Assembly (NCBI GenBank): GCA_028716005.1
Contig: JAQUQQ010000003.1
Span: forward strand, 1 to 46,508
DNA length: 46,508 nucleotides
Source of the DNA: Candidatus Moraniibacteriota bacterium
GTDB taxonomy: Bacteria > Patescibacteriota > Minisyncoccia > Moranbacterales > UBA11712
Direction of reading: 5' to 3'
Position 1 is the stretch's first letter; every line of letters starts with the position of its first letter. Positions 33,752-42,620 of this stretch are shown here, piece after piece. The position numbers and the translations under genes were made by a program. The notes below the pieces were generated by a model. It did no database searches, had not been told where the DNA came from, and saw nothing but the letters and a program-made list of their open reading frames with translations.

Positions 33752-34810
33752 ATGGGACTTTTTTCACGAAGCTACAAAGACGAAAACACGAAACCAAGAA
33801 AGAAAAGATTTTGGAAAAAAAGATGGTTCAGAGTCCTGGCGGTCATTCTTTTTCTTTTGGTCGCGACCGGCGGATACGCGATGTATAGGACTGGAACAAC
33901 TCTCAGCAAAATTTCAACCAAAGACGGGTTTATAAAGTCTCTCTGGAAATCAATTCCAGGGGTTGGTTCCGATCAGCTTCAGGGCGAAAATGAGGGGCAA
34001 ATCAATGTGCTTCTGCTTGGCATGCGCGGAAATAATATGCCGGGCGGAGGGCTTTTGGCTGACACGATCATGATCGCAATGGTCCGGCCCAAAGAAAACA
34101 AGGTGGCGCTGGTTTCCATTCCCCGCGATCTCTGGGTGAACTATCCCGGGACATCGAACCAGGGAAAAATCAACTCTGTTCACGCTCTTTATGAAGAGAA
34201 AGGAGAGGGGAAAGGAATGGATGCCATGAAACAAATTGTCGGCGACATAACGGGTCTCCCGATTCACTACGCCGTCACGCTTGATTTCAAGGGGTTTACT
34301 GAGCTGATTGACGCGGTTGGAGGAGTGGATGTTTATCTCGATAAGCCTTTCTCCGAACCAACCCAGTTTGAAGGCGAAAGTGCCGCCAATTTTTCGCTTC
34401 CGGCCGGAAAAAACCATATCGACGGCGCAAAAGGACTTTTCTTTGTCCGCGCCCGTTATGCTTCTTCCGACTTTGAGCGAGCCAAACGGCAGCAACAGGT
34501 TTTGATTGCCCTCAAAGACAAACTTATGAGCCTTGGAACTCTCACTGATTTCGGAAAAGTGAACAACATTCTCAACGTGCTGGGAGATGATGTCCGTACG
34601 GATATGGACATATCCGAAATGAAGAAATTTTTCAATCTGGCAAATTCTATGCAAAATCCTCAAATAAAGCAGAAAGTGTTTGACACATCCGAAGGAGGAC
34701 TGCTCTATTCGACAAAAGCCGACACGCCGGAAGGAAAGACATACGTGCTGCTGCCAAACGGCGGGAATTATGATAAAATCAGGGAAGCGTGCCGAAATAT
34801 TTTCCAATAA
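33752..34810 (+). CDS. LytR-CpsA-Psr (LCP) family protein
   Basis: N-terminal TM; NVLLLGMRG, ADTIMIAMVRPKENKVALVSIPRDLWVNYPG, GFTELIDAVGGVDVYL. Confidence 0.93.
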   Translation: MGLFSRSYKDENTKPRKKRFWKKRWFRVLAVILFLLVATGGYAMYRTGTTLSKISTKDGFIKSLWKSIPGVGSDQLQGENEGQINVLLLGMRGNNMPGGGLLADTIMIAMVRPKENKVALVSIPRDLWVNYPGTSNQGKINSVHALYEEKGEGKGMDAMKQIVGDITGLPIHYAVTLDFKGFTELIDAVGGVDVYLDKPFSEPTQFEGESAANFSLPAGKNHIDGAKGLFFVRARYASSDFERAKRQQQVLIALKDKLMSLGTLTDFGKVNNILNVLGDDVRTDMDISEMKKFFNLANSMQNPQIKQKVFDTSEGGLLYSTKADTPEGKTYVLLPNGGNYDKIREACRNIFQ

Positions 34811-34829
34811 CACAGATCCGACGAGAAAA

Positions 34830-35654
34830 ATGAATAAGGAATTATCAATCATCGTCACGAGCTACAAAAACCCTTCGGTTCTTCGGCTTTGCCTGGAATC
34901 TCTGAAAAAAAACGTTCTCAACGAAAATTTCGAAATCCTTGTTTTCGACAGCGCGACGGAAGAAGACACGGAGATGATGATGCGAGAAGATTTTCCGGAT
35001 ATACTTTTTTTTCCATTCAAGGACAATTTGGGCTTTTCAAGGCTTGTAAACAACGGCTTGAGAAAAGCGAAAGGCCATTTTATCCTCATCCTCAACGCGG
35101 ATATAATAATCGAAAGAAAATCGGCTGACATACTCCTTCAGGAGCTGAAAAAAAATCCCGGAATCGGGATTATCGGTCCAAAACTCATGAATTTTGACGG
35201 GAAAGTGCAGTCATCGTGTTTCCGTTTTTATACCCCTCCTATCATCGTTTATCGCCGCACACATCTGGGAAGATTTCTGTTTGCCAAAAGAAAAATCGAC
35301 AAATTTTTGTATAAAGACAAGGATCTCAAAAAACCGCAAGAGGTTGACTGGCTGATGGGCTCTGCTATGATGACGAGCAGAAAAGCCTTCGAAAAAGTGG
35401 GCTTTATGGAAGAAAACTTTGGCTTTATGTATTTTGAAGATGTCGACTGGTGCCGCCGGTTTTGGGAAAAAGGATTCAAAGTCGTATACTTTCCACTCAC
35501 AAAAATGTTCCACTATCACGGCAAAGGATCGGCGAGCCAAAGCGCCCTTCGGGCAGTATTTTTGAACAAACTCACGCGAGAACATATCAAAAGCGCTTTC
35601 AAATATTTTCGCAAGTATTTTCGAAAACAAAATCCTCACAGGGAAAAACACTAG
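34830..35654 (+). CDS. Family 2 glycosyltransferase (rhamnosyltransferase-like)
   Basis: LSIIVTSYKNPSVLRLCLESL, FKDNLGFSRLVNNGLRKAKGHFILILNADI, YFEDVDWCRRFWEKGF. Confidence 0.92.
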   Translation: MNKELSIIVTSYKNPSVLRLCLESLKKNVLNENFEILVFDSATEEDTEMMMREDFPDILFFPFKDNLGFSRLVNNGLRKAKGHFILILNADIIIERKSADILLQELKKNPGIGIIGPKLMNFDGKVQSSCFRFYTPPIIVYRRTHLGRFLFAKRKIDKFLYKDKDLKKPQEVDWLMGSAMMTSRKAFEKVGFMEENFGFMYFEDVDWCRRFWEKGFKVVYFPLTKMFHYHGKGSASQSALRAVFLNKLTREHIKSAFKYFRKYFRKQNPHREKH

Positions 35655-35684
35655 ACCCAAAGCGCTAAATTCCGAATAAATTCT

Positions 35685-35713
35685 CAGCCAGAGGCTGGTC
35701 CGCCTTTGGCGGA
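35685..35713. repeat. Twin hairpin palindrome after the GT2 gene
   Basis: CAGCC-AGA-GGCTG and TCCGCC-TTT-GGCGGA. Confidence 0.7.
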
Positions 35714-35797
35714 AAATTTTCAAAACGTTTTCGATTTTAGCAATTTTTATTTTGATATTGTTTAGGATTTATAGTTTTGAATTTTGAAATTGATACA

Positions 35798-37054
35798 ATG
35801 GACATTGAGAATAACAACCGAAAAAGTAGCAAATTCCGGCAACATTTCAATTATTTTATTGTAGTTGTCCTTGTCTGCGCCAGTTTTTATGGCGGAGTTT
35901 TTTATTCCCAATACAAAGCCGCCAAAAACAATAAAACCGACATAATCCAGAATCTCGTCCTTGAAAACCACAACAAGAGCCAGCCGAAAGACGTGAACGC
36001 CGATCTTTTTTGGGAAGCTTGGAACCTTATCACGGAAAAATACGTTGATCCCTCAAAGGTTGACAAAAACAAGATGCTTTATGGCGCCATTTCAGGAATG
36101 GTGAAATCGCTTGGCGATCCATTTTCAAGTTTCATGAATCCGGAAGAAAGCCAGCAGTTTTCAAGTGACATGCAGGGAACATTTGAGGGAATTGGAACAG
36201 AAATCGGCCTCAAGAACGATATCCTGACCGTGATTGCCCCAATTGACGGAACACCGGCTGACCAGGCTGGACTCAAGGCTGGGGACATGATATTGAAAAT
36301 TGATGATGCCGTGACAACCGATTTGTCTGTTGACGAGGCGGTTGCGAAAATTCGCGGGCCGAAAGGAACACAAGTGAAACTCACGATTCTGCGGGACAAA
36401 AATGGAAGTCCGAAAGAAATAACCATCACTCGCGACACGATCAACGTCAAAAGTGTCAAGATTGAATTCAAGGAAAACAATATCGCGGTTATCAAGATTT
36501 CAAAATTCGGCGATGACACGAATCTCGAATTCAACAAAGCCGCCAACGAGGCTGTCAGCCGCAAAGCTTCGGGGATAATCCTCGATCTCAGAAACAATCC
36601 TGGCGGATATCTGGAAACAGCCGTTGAAGCCGCTTCCAAGTTCGTCCCGAAAGATGTTCTGGTCGTTGCCGAAGAAAACCGGGGAGGCCAAAGAAACGAG
36701 TATAAAGCCGAGGGAGGGGATATTCTCAAGGGCATTCCGGTGGTTGTTCTCGTGAACGGCGGCAGCGCCAGCGCTTCGGAAATATTGTCGGGAGCCTTGA
36801 GAGACGATTTGGGAGCCAAACTGGTCGGTAGCAAAACCTTCGGAAAAGGATCCGTCCAGCAGCTCGAAAAAATGACCGGTGGATCAAATTTGCGCATCAC
36901 CATTGCCCGCTGGCTCACTCCAAACGGGGATTATATAATGGAAAAGGGAATTGAACCAGACGTGAAGGTCGACCTCACCGATGATGATTACAACAACAGC
37001 CGCGACCCCCAGATGGACAAGGCGCTTGAAATATTGAAAGGAGAAATAAAATAA
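35798..37054 (+). CDS. S41 family carboxy-terminal processing protease
   Basis: PDZ domain; VNGGSASASEILSGALRDDLGAKLVGSKTFGKGSVQ. Confidence 0.94.
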   Translation: MDIENNNRKSSKFRQHFNYFIVVVLVCASFYGGVFYSQYKAAKNNKTDIIQNLVLENHNKSQPKDVNADLFWEAWNLITEKYVDPSKVDKNKMLYGAISGMVKSLGDPFSSFMNPEESQQFSSDMQGTFEGIGTEIGLKNDILTVIAPIDGTPADQAGLKAGDMILKIDDAVTTDLSVDEAVAKIRGPKGTQVKLTILRDKNGSPKEITITRDTINVKSVKIEFKENNIAVIKISKFGDDTNLEFNKAANEAVSRKASGIILDLRNNPGGYLETAVEAASKFVPKDVLVVAEENRGGQRNEYKAEGGDILKGIPVVVLVNGGSASASEILSGALRDDLGAKLVGSKTFGKGSVQQLEKMTGGSNLRITIARWLTPNGDYIMEKGIEPDVKVDLTDDDYNNSRDPQMDKALEILKGEIK

Positions 37055-37076
37055 TATTCCTGCCTCTTGGCAACCG

Positions 37077-37105
37077 TCAAGTTTTTCTATATAATCATTG
37101 CAAGG
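37077..37105 (+). promoter_or_regulatory. Promoter TTGGCA-17-TATAAT upstream of rplI
   Basis: SD AAGGGG between the promoter and the ATG. Confidence 0.65.
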
Positions 37106-37117
37106 GGACAGAAAAAT

Positions 37118-37570
37118 ATGAAAGTTATTCTGACAAAAGATGTCGAGAGTCTCGGCAAGGAGGGAGAAGTGAAAGAAGTCGCGGACGGATTCGCGAGAAA
37201 CTTTTTGTTTCCAAAAAATATGGCGGAGCCGGCAACGGACGCGGCCATGCAAAACGCCGAAGTGAAGAAGAAAAAACAAGCCGAAAACGCGAAACTCGAG
37301 CTTGAGGATTCCCAGAAACTCGCCGAGCAGCTGGAAGGACGCGAGCTCTATATCAAAGTCAAGGAAGAGGAGGGAAAGCTTTTCGGCTCTGTCAATGAAA
37401 AAACCGTTGCCAAGACTTTCAAGGATGAGGGAATTTCCATCAGCCCGGAAAACATCAAACTAGCCGAACCAATAAAAGAAATTGGGGAATACGACGCGCA
37501 GATCAATCTGGACCACGGGCTTGAAGCGAACATAAAGATAATTTTAGTCAGCGAAAGCGAGGAAAAATAA
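37118..37570 (+). CDS. rplI: 50S ribosomal protein L9
   Basis: MKVILTKDVESLGKEGEVKEVADGFARNFLFPKNMAEPAT. Confidence 0.96.
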   Translation: MKVILTKDVESLGKEGEVKEVADGFARNFLFPKNMAEPATDAAMQNAEVKKKKQAENAKLELEDSQKLAEQLEGRELYIKVKEEEGKLFGSVNEKTVAKTFKDEGISISPENIKLAEPIKEIGEYDAQINLDHGLEANIKIILVSESEEK

Positions 37571-37600
37571 TCCTTTGCCGCGCATTTTGATAATTTAGAC

Positions 37601-37627
37601 AGGGGTGAGTTTATCACCCTTATTTTC
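37601..37627 (+). terminator. Probable terminator after rplI
   Basis: GGGTGA-GTTTA-TCACCC followed by a T-rich tract. Confidence 0.6.
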
Positions 37628-37720
37628 TTTAATAAAACACGAACAGATCGAATATTTCACGAAAATAACAAAGTTTTTCGTTTTACTCGTTAGGTATCCG
37701 TTGAATTCGTGTTGATTCAT

Positions 37721-39349
37721 ATGAAACCGAAATACATTTTTGTTGTGGGGGGAGTGATGAGCGGAGTCGGAAAAGGGATCGCCACCTCTTCGATTGGAAA
37801 CATTTTGCATTCGAAAGGTTTCCGGGTGACGGTCATGAAAATCGACCCGTATCTCAATGTTGACGCGGGGACAATGAACCCGACCGAACATGGAGAGGTT
37901 TTTGTTTTGGATGACGGACTCGAAACGGACCAGGATATGGGACACTATGAGCGATTCTTGAACCTCACGCTCTCGGGGGAAAACTATATGACCAACGGAA
38001 TGGTTTATAAAACGATCATTGACCGCGAGCGTTCAATGGGATACGGCGGCCGGTGTGTCGATGTCGTGCCGGATGTTCCGAAAGAAATCATCCGCCGCAT
38101 CCAAAAAGCGCAAAAAAAATCAAAAGCTGAAATCATGCTCATCGAAATCGGCGGAACTCTCGGAGAATATCAAGGGCTTTTGTTTCTCGAAGCGGGAAGA
38201 ATGCTTCGTCTTCAAAACCGCGGCGATGTTCTTTTTGTTCTTGTGAGTTATCTCCCTGTTCCGAATAAAATCGGAGAGATGAAAACAAAACCGACCCAAT
38301 ACGCCGTCCGGTCTTTGAACGCCGCCGGGATTCAGCCAGATTTGATCATCGCTCGTTCAGAAATCGCGCTCGACAAAAAACGCAAGGAAAAATTGGCTGA
38401 TCATTGCAACCTTCAGGAAGAAGACGTCATCAGCGCGCCGGACATTGAATCTGTCTACGAAGTGCCGGTCAATTTCGAAAAAGACGGGCTTAGCAAAACG
38501 ATTCTCAAAAAATTGGGGCTGCAAGCAAAGAAAAAAGATTTGGTGAAATGGCGGGGTATGATTCAAAATATCAAAAATTCCAAAAAACCCCTGCGAATCG
38601 GCATTGTCGGAAAATATTTTGGAACAGGCGATTTTGTTCTTTCTGATGCTTATATTTCTGTTATAGAAGCCATAAAACACGCCTGCTATTCTCATAAGCG
38701 AAAACCGAAAATTGACTGGCTCAATTCGGAAGAATACGAAAAAAATCCGTCTAAAGTCCGGGAACTCAAGCAATATGCCGGCATTATCGTCCCCGGCGGG
38801 TTTGGAGAGCGGGGAGTGGAAGGAAAAATAAAAGCCATTGAATTTTGCCGAAAAAATAAAATCCCTTATTTCGGGCTTTGCTATGGAATGCAGCTTCTTG
38901 TCATTGAATTTGCCAGAAATGTTTTGGGTCTCAAGGGAGCGAACACGACTGAAATAAACCGCAACACCAAGTTTCCCGTGATTGACATCATGCCCGAGCA
39001 GAAAAAAAATATAGCCGACAAAAATTATGGCGCGACGATGCGGCTGGGGGCTTATCCGGCGACGCTCAAGAAAAACACTATTGCCTTCGACGCTTATAAA
39101 AATCAAACTATTTCTGAACGCCACCGTCATCGATGGGAAGTCAATCCCGAGTATATCAACGAGTTTGAAGCCAAAGGCCTTGTTTTCTCCGGAACTTCTC
39201 CAGACGGACGCCTCATGGAAATCGCGGAGCTACCGAAAAAATCGCATCCTTTCTTTTTGGGAACCCAGTTTCATCCAGAATTCAAATCTTCGCCTCTGAA
39301 GCCTCATCCGTTATTTCTTGAATTTATAAGAGCAGCTATAAAAAAATAG
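37721..39349 (+). CDS. pyrG: CTP synthase
   Basis: KYIFVVGGVMSGVGKGIATSSIGNIL, KIDPYLNVDAGTMNPTEHGEVFVLDDGLETDQDMGHYERF, FGLCYGMQ. Confidence 0.97.
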   Translation: MKPKYIFVVGGVMSGVGKGIATSSIGNILHSKGFRVTVMKIDPYLNVDAGTMNPTEHGEVFVLDDGLETDQDMGHYERFLNLTLSGENYMTNGMVYKTIIDRERSMGYGGRCVDVVPDVPKEIIRRIQKAQKKSKAEIMLIEIGGTLGEYQGLLFLEAGRMLRLQNRGDVLFVLVSYLPVPNKIGEMKTKPTQYAVRSLNAAGIQPDLIIARSEIALDKKRKEKLADHCNLQEEDVISAPDIESVYEVPVNFEKDGLSKTILKKLGLQAKKKDLVKWRGMIQNIKNSKKPLRIGIVGKYFGTGDFVLSDAYISVIEAIKHACYSHKRKPKIDWLNSEEYEKNPSKVRELKQYAGIIVPGGFGERGVEGKIKAIEFCRKNKIPYFGLCYGMQLLVIEFARNVLGLKGANTTEINRNTKFPVIDIMPEQKKNIADKNYGATMRLGAYPATLKKNTIAFDAYKNQTISERHRHRWEVNPEYINEFEAKGLVFSGTSPDGRLMEIAELPKKSHPFFLGTQFHPEFKSSPLKPHPLFLEFIRAAIKK

Positions 39350-39369
39350 CTCCAGGCCGAGGCCTGGAG
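39350..39369. repeat. Perfect palindrome directly abutting the pyrG stop
   Basis: CTCCAGGCC-GA-GGCCTGGAG. Confidence 0.85.
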
Positions 39370-39397
39370 GCGGAAATGGTAGAGTTATTTTAGAATT

Positions 39398-39814
39398 TTA
39401 TATAAAGACTTTGACTTCATCTTCGCCATTTTTCGGTGAGAGGACTTGTGCTCTAAAATAGTAGTAGAGCTTTTCCAAGTCAACGTACTCAACCTGATGA
39501 TCAAAAAGGAGCTGGTCTGGATTTCCGTCAAATTCGTAAGCCCAAACCCAACACCCCATTCTTGGATCAAGGTTAGGCCCCATCTTCCATCTGGCCTTCA
39601 TTAGCTCCGTACCCAGAATTCCTTCCACCTCCTTACAATGGCATTTGCAGAAATTATATTGGTTTTTTTCCAATACTACTCGCCCTTTCCGCATTTTGAT
39701 AATTTCTGGATGCACAGCAAAAGTCAGCAGCATGCTTCCGTTTGTTGTATTAATTGGCCACATTTCGGAACAGCCTGGCCAGTCACATTTATAGAACTTA
39801 ACATCTACCTCCAT
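39398..39814 (-). CDS. Hypothetical Cys-rich protein
   Basis: 138 aa; CDWPGC and CKCHC motifs. Confidence 0.6.
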   Translation of the reverse strand: MEVDVKFYKCDWPGCSEMWPINTTNGSMLLTFAVHPEIIKMRKGRVVLEKNQYNFCKCHCKEVEGILGTELMKARWKMGPNLDPRMGCWVWAYEFDGNPDQLLFDHQVEYVDLEKLYYYFRAQVLSPKNGEDEVKVFI

Positions 39815-39863
39815 CTCTTAACCCTCCCGAGAGAAATATAGAAATTTTTTTCTAAAAAAGTTA

Positions 39864-40136
39864 TTACTCCACGTTCACAAACTGCGCTCTTTCAAGTTTT
39901 CCGGTAAATTTTCTAATCTTCTTTGCAGTAAATTTAACAACGCCGTCAGCCATCGCGAAAAGAGTGTCGTCGCTTCCGCGCTTCACGTTTTTTCCCGCCC
40001 GGAATTTTGTTCCGCGCTGGCGGATAATGATGTTTCCGATCTTCACTTTTTCTCCGCCGAATTTTTTGACGCCGAGGCGCTTCGAGATTGAATCGCGCCC
40101 CAATTGAGTCGAACCGCCGGCTTTTCTATGTGCCAT
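39864..40136 (-). CDS. rpmA: 50S ribosomal protein L27
   Basis: [48 protein letters not shown]. Confidence 0.97.
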   Translation of the reverse strand: MAHRKAGGSTQLGRDSISKRLGVKKFGGEKVKIGNIIIRQRGTKFRAGKNVKRGSDDTLFAMADGVVKFTAKKIRKFTGKLERAQFVNVE

Positions 40137-40213
40137 AAAATAAGTTTAAAGTTAAAAATGAGAAGTGAAGAGTTTTGGAATCCACTATAGAATGATAATA
40201 AAAAAACAAATTT

Positions 40214-40720
40214 ATGTCAACATTTGACTCATTCGAGGTCGAAGTTGAAAGTGAAGAAAAAGGCTTATACAAGCTTAATTTAGGAAAGAAAGATACTTCA
40301 CACAAACAGAAACTTTTGTCAGGCTGGAATAAATACGGCGATAAAATCATTCTAGTGATTGGAATTATATTGATTGCCGCCGTTTCCTTTGAAGGCGGAT
40401 TTTTGAAAGGTCAGAAAAATCAAAAAGGGCTGGTGATGGTGAATCAGGCCGCCTGCGCGCCCTGTCCAAAAGATGAAAAAAACAACAACGCTTCGAGCGC
40501 CAATAATCCCGCGCTTAACGCTCTTCAAAACCAATCTGAAAATCAGCCCAACACCGAAAATCAAAAATGCGACTTTGCCGCCAGCAAAAATTCAAACAAA
40601 TATCATCTTGCATCCTGCCAATGGGCGCAAAAAATAAAACCAGAAAACAAAATCTGTTTTTCTTCGAAAGAAGAAGCTGAAAGCAGGGGCTATCAAGGCG
40701 CGAAGTGCTGCATAAAGTGA
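40214..40720 (+). CDS. Single-TM protein with C-terminal Ada-like Cys/His domain
   Basis: SNKYHLASCQWAQKIKPENKICFSSKEEAESRGYQGAKCC. Confidence 0.65.
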   Translation: MSTFDSFEVEVESEEKGLYKLNLGKKDTSHKQKLLSGWNKYGDKIILVIGIILIAAVSFEGGFLKGQKNQKGLVMVNQAACAPCPKDEKNNNASSANNPALNALQNQSENQPNTENQKCDFAASKNSNKYHLASCQWAQKIKPENKICFSSKEEAESRGYQGAKCCIK

Positions 40721-40727
40721 CTTTTTT

Positions 40728-41216
40728 CTATACTTTCATTTTATCCTTTGTCAGAATATGCTCTTTTTCATTGATTTTCCTTCTTCGGATAAGCAAATAC
40801 AAAAGCCCGAAATACAAAGCGGCCGCGATTGCTCCAGCCACCACGGCGTATCCGACTATGACGGGCAAAGCCACGTCGCGCAAAATGTTCCAGCTGAAAA
40901 AATACTGCCACCCCAGACTGAAAACTTCATGGGAATCATTTGAAAGCCTCTGCGGATCAATGTGAAAAATAAACCCCCCGACAGTCGCGGCGACAGGCAG
41001 CACCAGAACTGTTGTCCACATATTCACCGCGAGGACTCCGGCCAGCGCAGCGAGACGGTTGAGTCTGAAAATATACGCGAAAAAAAGCGTGACGAGAACC
41101 CCTTCACCTGGCGTAATTCCCATGAAAACCCCAAGCGCCGCTCCTCCGGCCACCTTGTGCGGGGTGTCGTCAATGAGGAAAAATTGCTTTATGTAATCTC
41201 TGATTCTTTTCTTCAT
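40728..41216 (-). CDS. DUF2062 domain membrane protein
   Basis: DDTPHKVAGGAALGVFMGITPGEGVLVTLFFAYIFRLNRLAALAGV. Confidence 0.85.
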   Translation of the reverse strand: MKKRIRDYIKQFFLIDDTPHKVAGGAALGVFMGITPGEGVLVTLFFAYIFRLNRLAALAGVLAVNMWTTVLVLPVAATVGGFIFHIDPQRLSNDSHEVFSLGWQYFFSWNILRDVALPVIVGYAVVAGAIAAALYFGLLYLLIRRRKINEKEHILTKDKMKV

Positions 41217-41275
41217 TACTGCTGGTTCACAATTTATGCAAAGGCAAAAGTTGAGGTTTTGAGGATATCGCGTCA

Positions 41276-41296
41276 GCCGGCAGTTCCACTGCCGGC
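41276..41296. repeat. 21-nt palindrome
   Basis: GCCGGCAGT-TCC-ACTGCCGGC. Confidence 0.85.
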
Positions 41297-41338
41297 CAGC
41301 CTACTCGAAAAATCCCATTCTTTGCCGAACAAAAAAAT

Positions 41339-42496
41339 TTAGCCCTTTTTGACCACAAAACTTTTCGACTCTTTTTCCACTGTTTTTGCTTTTTCCGCAA
41401 CTCTGCGCGCGTCGAGCGGCAAAACACCAAGAATATTTTTTAGCGCGACGCCGTCAACTTTGAGAACATCCTCCCACTTATCGAGCGGCTCCAAAACCGC
41501 ACGGAGCTTTTCTTTGTCGTATTTATAAGTCTTTCGAAGCGTTCGAAGGATCCTCCCCGCGTCCGAAAAAACTTGGTCCACTTTTTCCTGGTCCATGTAT
41601 CCGGAAAGTATTTCCTGAAGCTCGCCGATGCGGTCCGATTTGGATTTCACTTCATCTTTGAGTAAAATATATTCTTCGATGATTTTCGCCGTGTCGATAT
41701 CCTTTTGCCCCTTTTCCTTGAATTTATGGCTCCACATCGGGCAGATGTTTTGGTATCCGCACCAGTCGCAAAGGCCCGAAATTGTCGGTTCGAACTTTGA
41801 CCGGCCTATCTGGCCAATGAGGTCAAGCATCAATTCCTCGCTTTGCTTCACCTGCTCGAGCGACCGACGCGAAGTGAGTTTCACGCCATGCTTCAGGTAG
41901 TATAGACTCACTTTTATTTTATCCAGATTATCAACTTCTTTCGGATAGCGCTTCAAAAATCCGGCAAGATATATCGAAAGCTGGAGATCATTGTCCACTT
42001 TTTCCTGGCTCGGCAATTTGCGGGTGGTTTTATAATCAATGATTTCATATCCGTCCTCGGTTTTGTCAATCCGATCGATTATTCCGGAAACTATGTGTTT
42101 ATCATTGCTTGCCCCGTGATCCGGTTTACCGGATTTTTCGGGGTCTTTTCCAATCTCAACCTGAAAACGGGATTCAAGATCAATGATGTTTATTTTTGCC
42201 GGGTCGTTTTTTTTATAATAATCCTGAAGCATGGAAACTCCCTGCGCGAACGCCGAGCGTTCTTCCGTTTCGTCTGAAAAAACCTCGGCGTTCCAATTTT
42301 TTGAATAAAAATCGAGCGCCTGTTCCAGGGTGGGGGAGAGAATGCCCGGAGTGTGAACGACTTTCAAAGTGCTGTGAATAAGAGTCCCGAAAAACTGCTC
42401 CTTGGATTTGGGAGTTTTGATCTTGTCGATTATCTGATATTTGTATTTTCGGGGACACGTCAGAAACGTATCGAGAGCGGAGTAAGAGGTATTCAT
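41339..42496 (-). CDS. PD-(D/E)XK (RecB/Cas4-like) nuclease with Cys cluster
   Basis: YSALDTFLTCPRKYKYQ, GTLIHSTLK, GIIDRIDKTEDGYEIIDYKTTR, CDWCGYQNICPMW. Confidence 0.88.
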   Translation of the reverse strand: MNTSYSALDTFLTCPRKYKYQIIDKIKTPKSKEQFFGTLIHSTLKVVHTPGILSPTLEQALDFYSKNWNAEVFSDETEERSAFAQGVSMLQDYYKKNDPAKINIIDLESRFQVEIGKDPEKSGKPDHGASNDKHIVSGIIDRIDKTEDGYEIIDYKTTRKLPSQEKVDNDLQLSIYLAGFLKRYPKEVDNLDKIKVSLYYLKHGVKLTSRRSLEQVKQSEELMLDLIGQIGRSKFEPTISGLCDWCGYQNICPMWSHKFKEKGQKDIDTAKIIEEYILLKDEVKSKSDRIGELQEILSGYMDQEKVDQVFSDAGRILRTLRKTYKYDKEKLRAVLEPLDKWEDVLKVDGVALKNILGVLPLDARRVAEKAKTVEKESKSFVVKKG

Positions 42497-42549
42497 ATTT
42501 TTCGCAAAACGTATAACGCGCAAAGCAAAACTTGAAATATTTTTCGGGA

Positions 42550-42577
42550 TTACATGTTATATGTTACATGTTACATC
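42550..42577. repeat. Tandem heptamer array upstream of nifS
   Basis: TTACATG TTATATG TTACATG TTACATC. Confidence 0.85.
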
Positions 42578-42583
42578 CCGACC

Positions 42584-42612
42584 TTGCAAGAAATCTCTTT
42601 CAAGATTAGTAT
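42584..42612 (+). promoter_or_regulatory. Promoter TTGCAA-17-TAGTAT of the cysteine desulfurase gene
   Basis: -10 ends 8 nt before the ATG. Confidence 0.6.
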
Positions 42613-42620
42613 TTATACAT

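Noticed and set aside
37640-37715. Possible long leader or riboswitch upstream of pyrG
   Set aside because: AT-rich with no convincing nested stems beyond the rplI terminator; no C-run attenuator of the kind known for pyrG was seen.
41339-42496. cas4 call for the PD-(D/E)XK nuclease
   Set aside because: RecB/Cas4-like fold and Cys cluster, but no CRISPR or other cas genes nearby; kept as a general PD-(D/E)XK nuclease.
42508-42535. Period-7 tract AACGTAT AACGCGC AAAGCAA AACTTGA near the PD-(D/E)XK start
   Set aside because: Too degenerate to separate from coincidence by eye.
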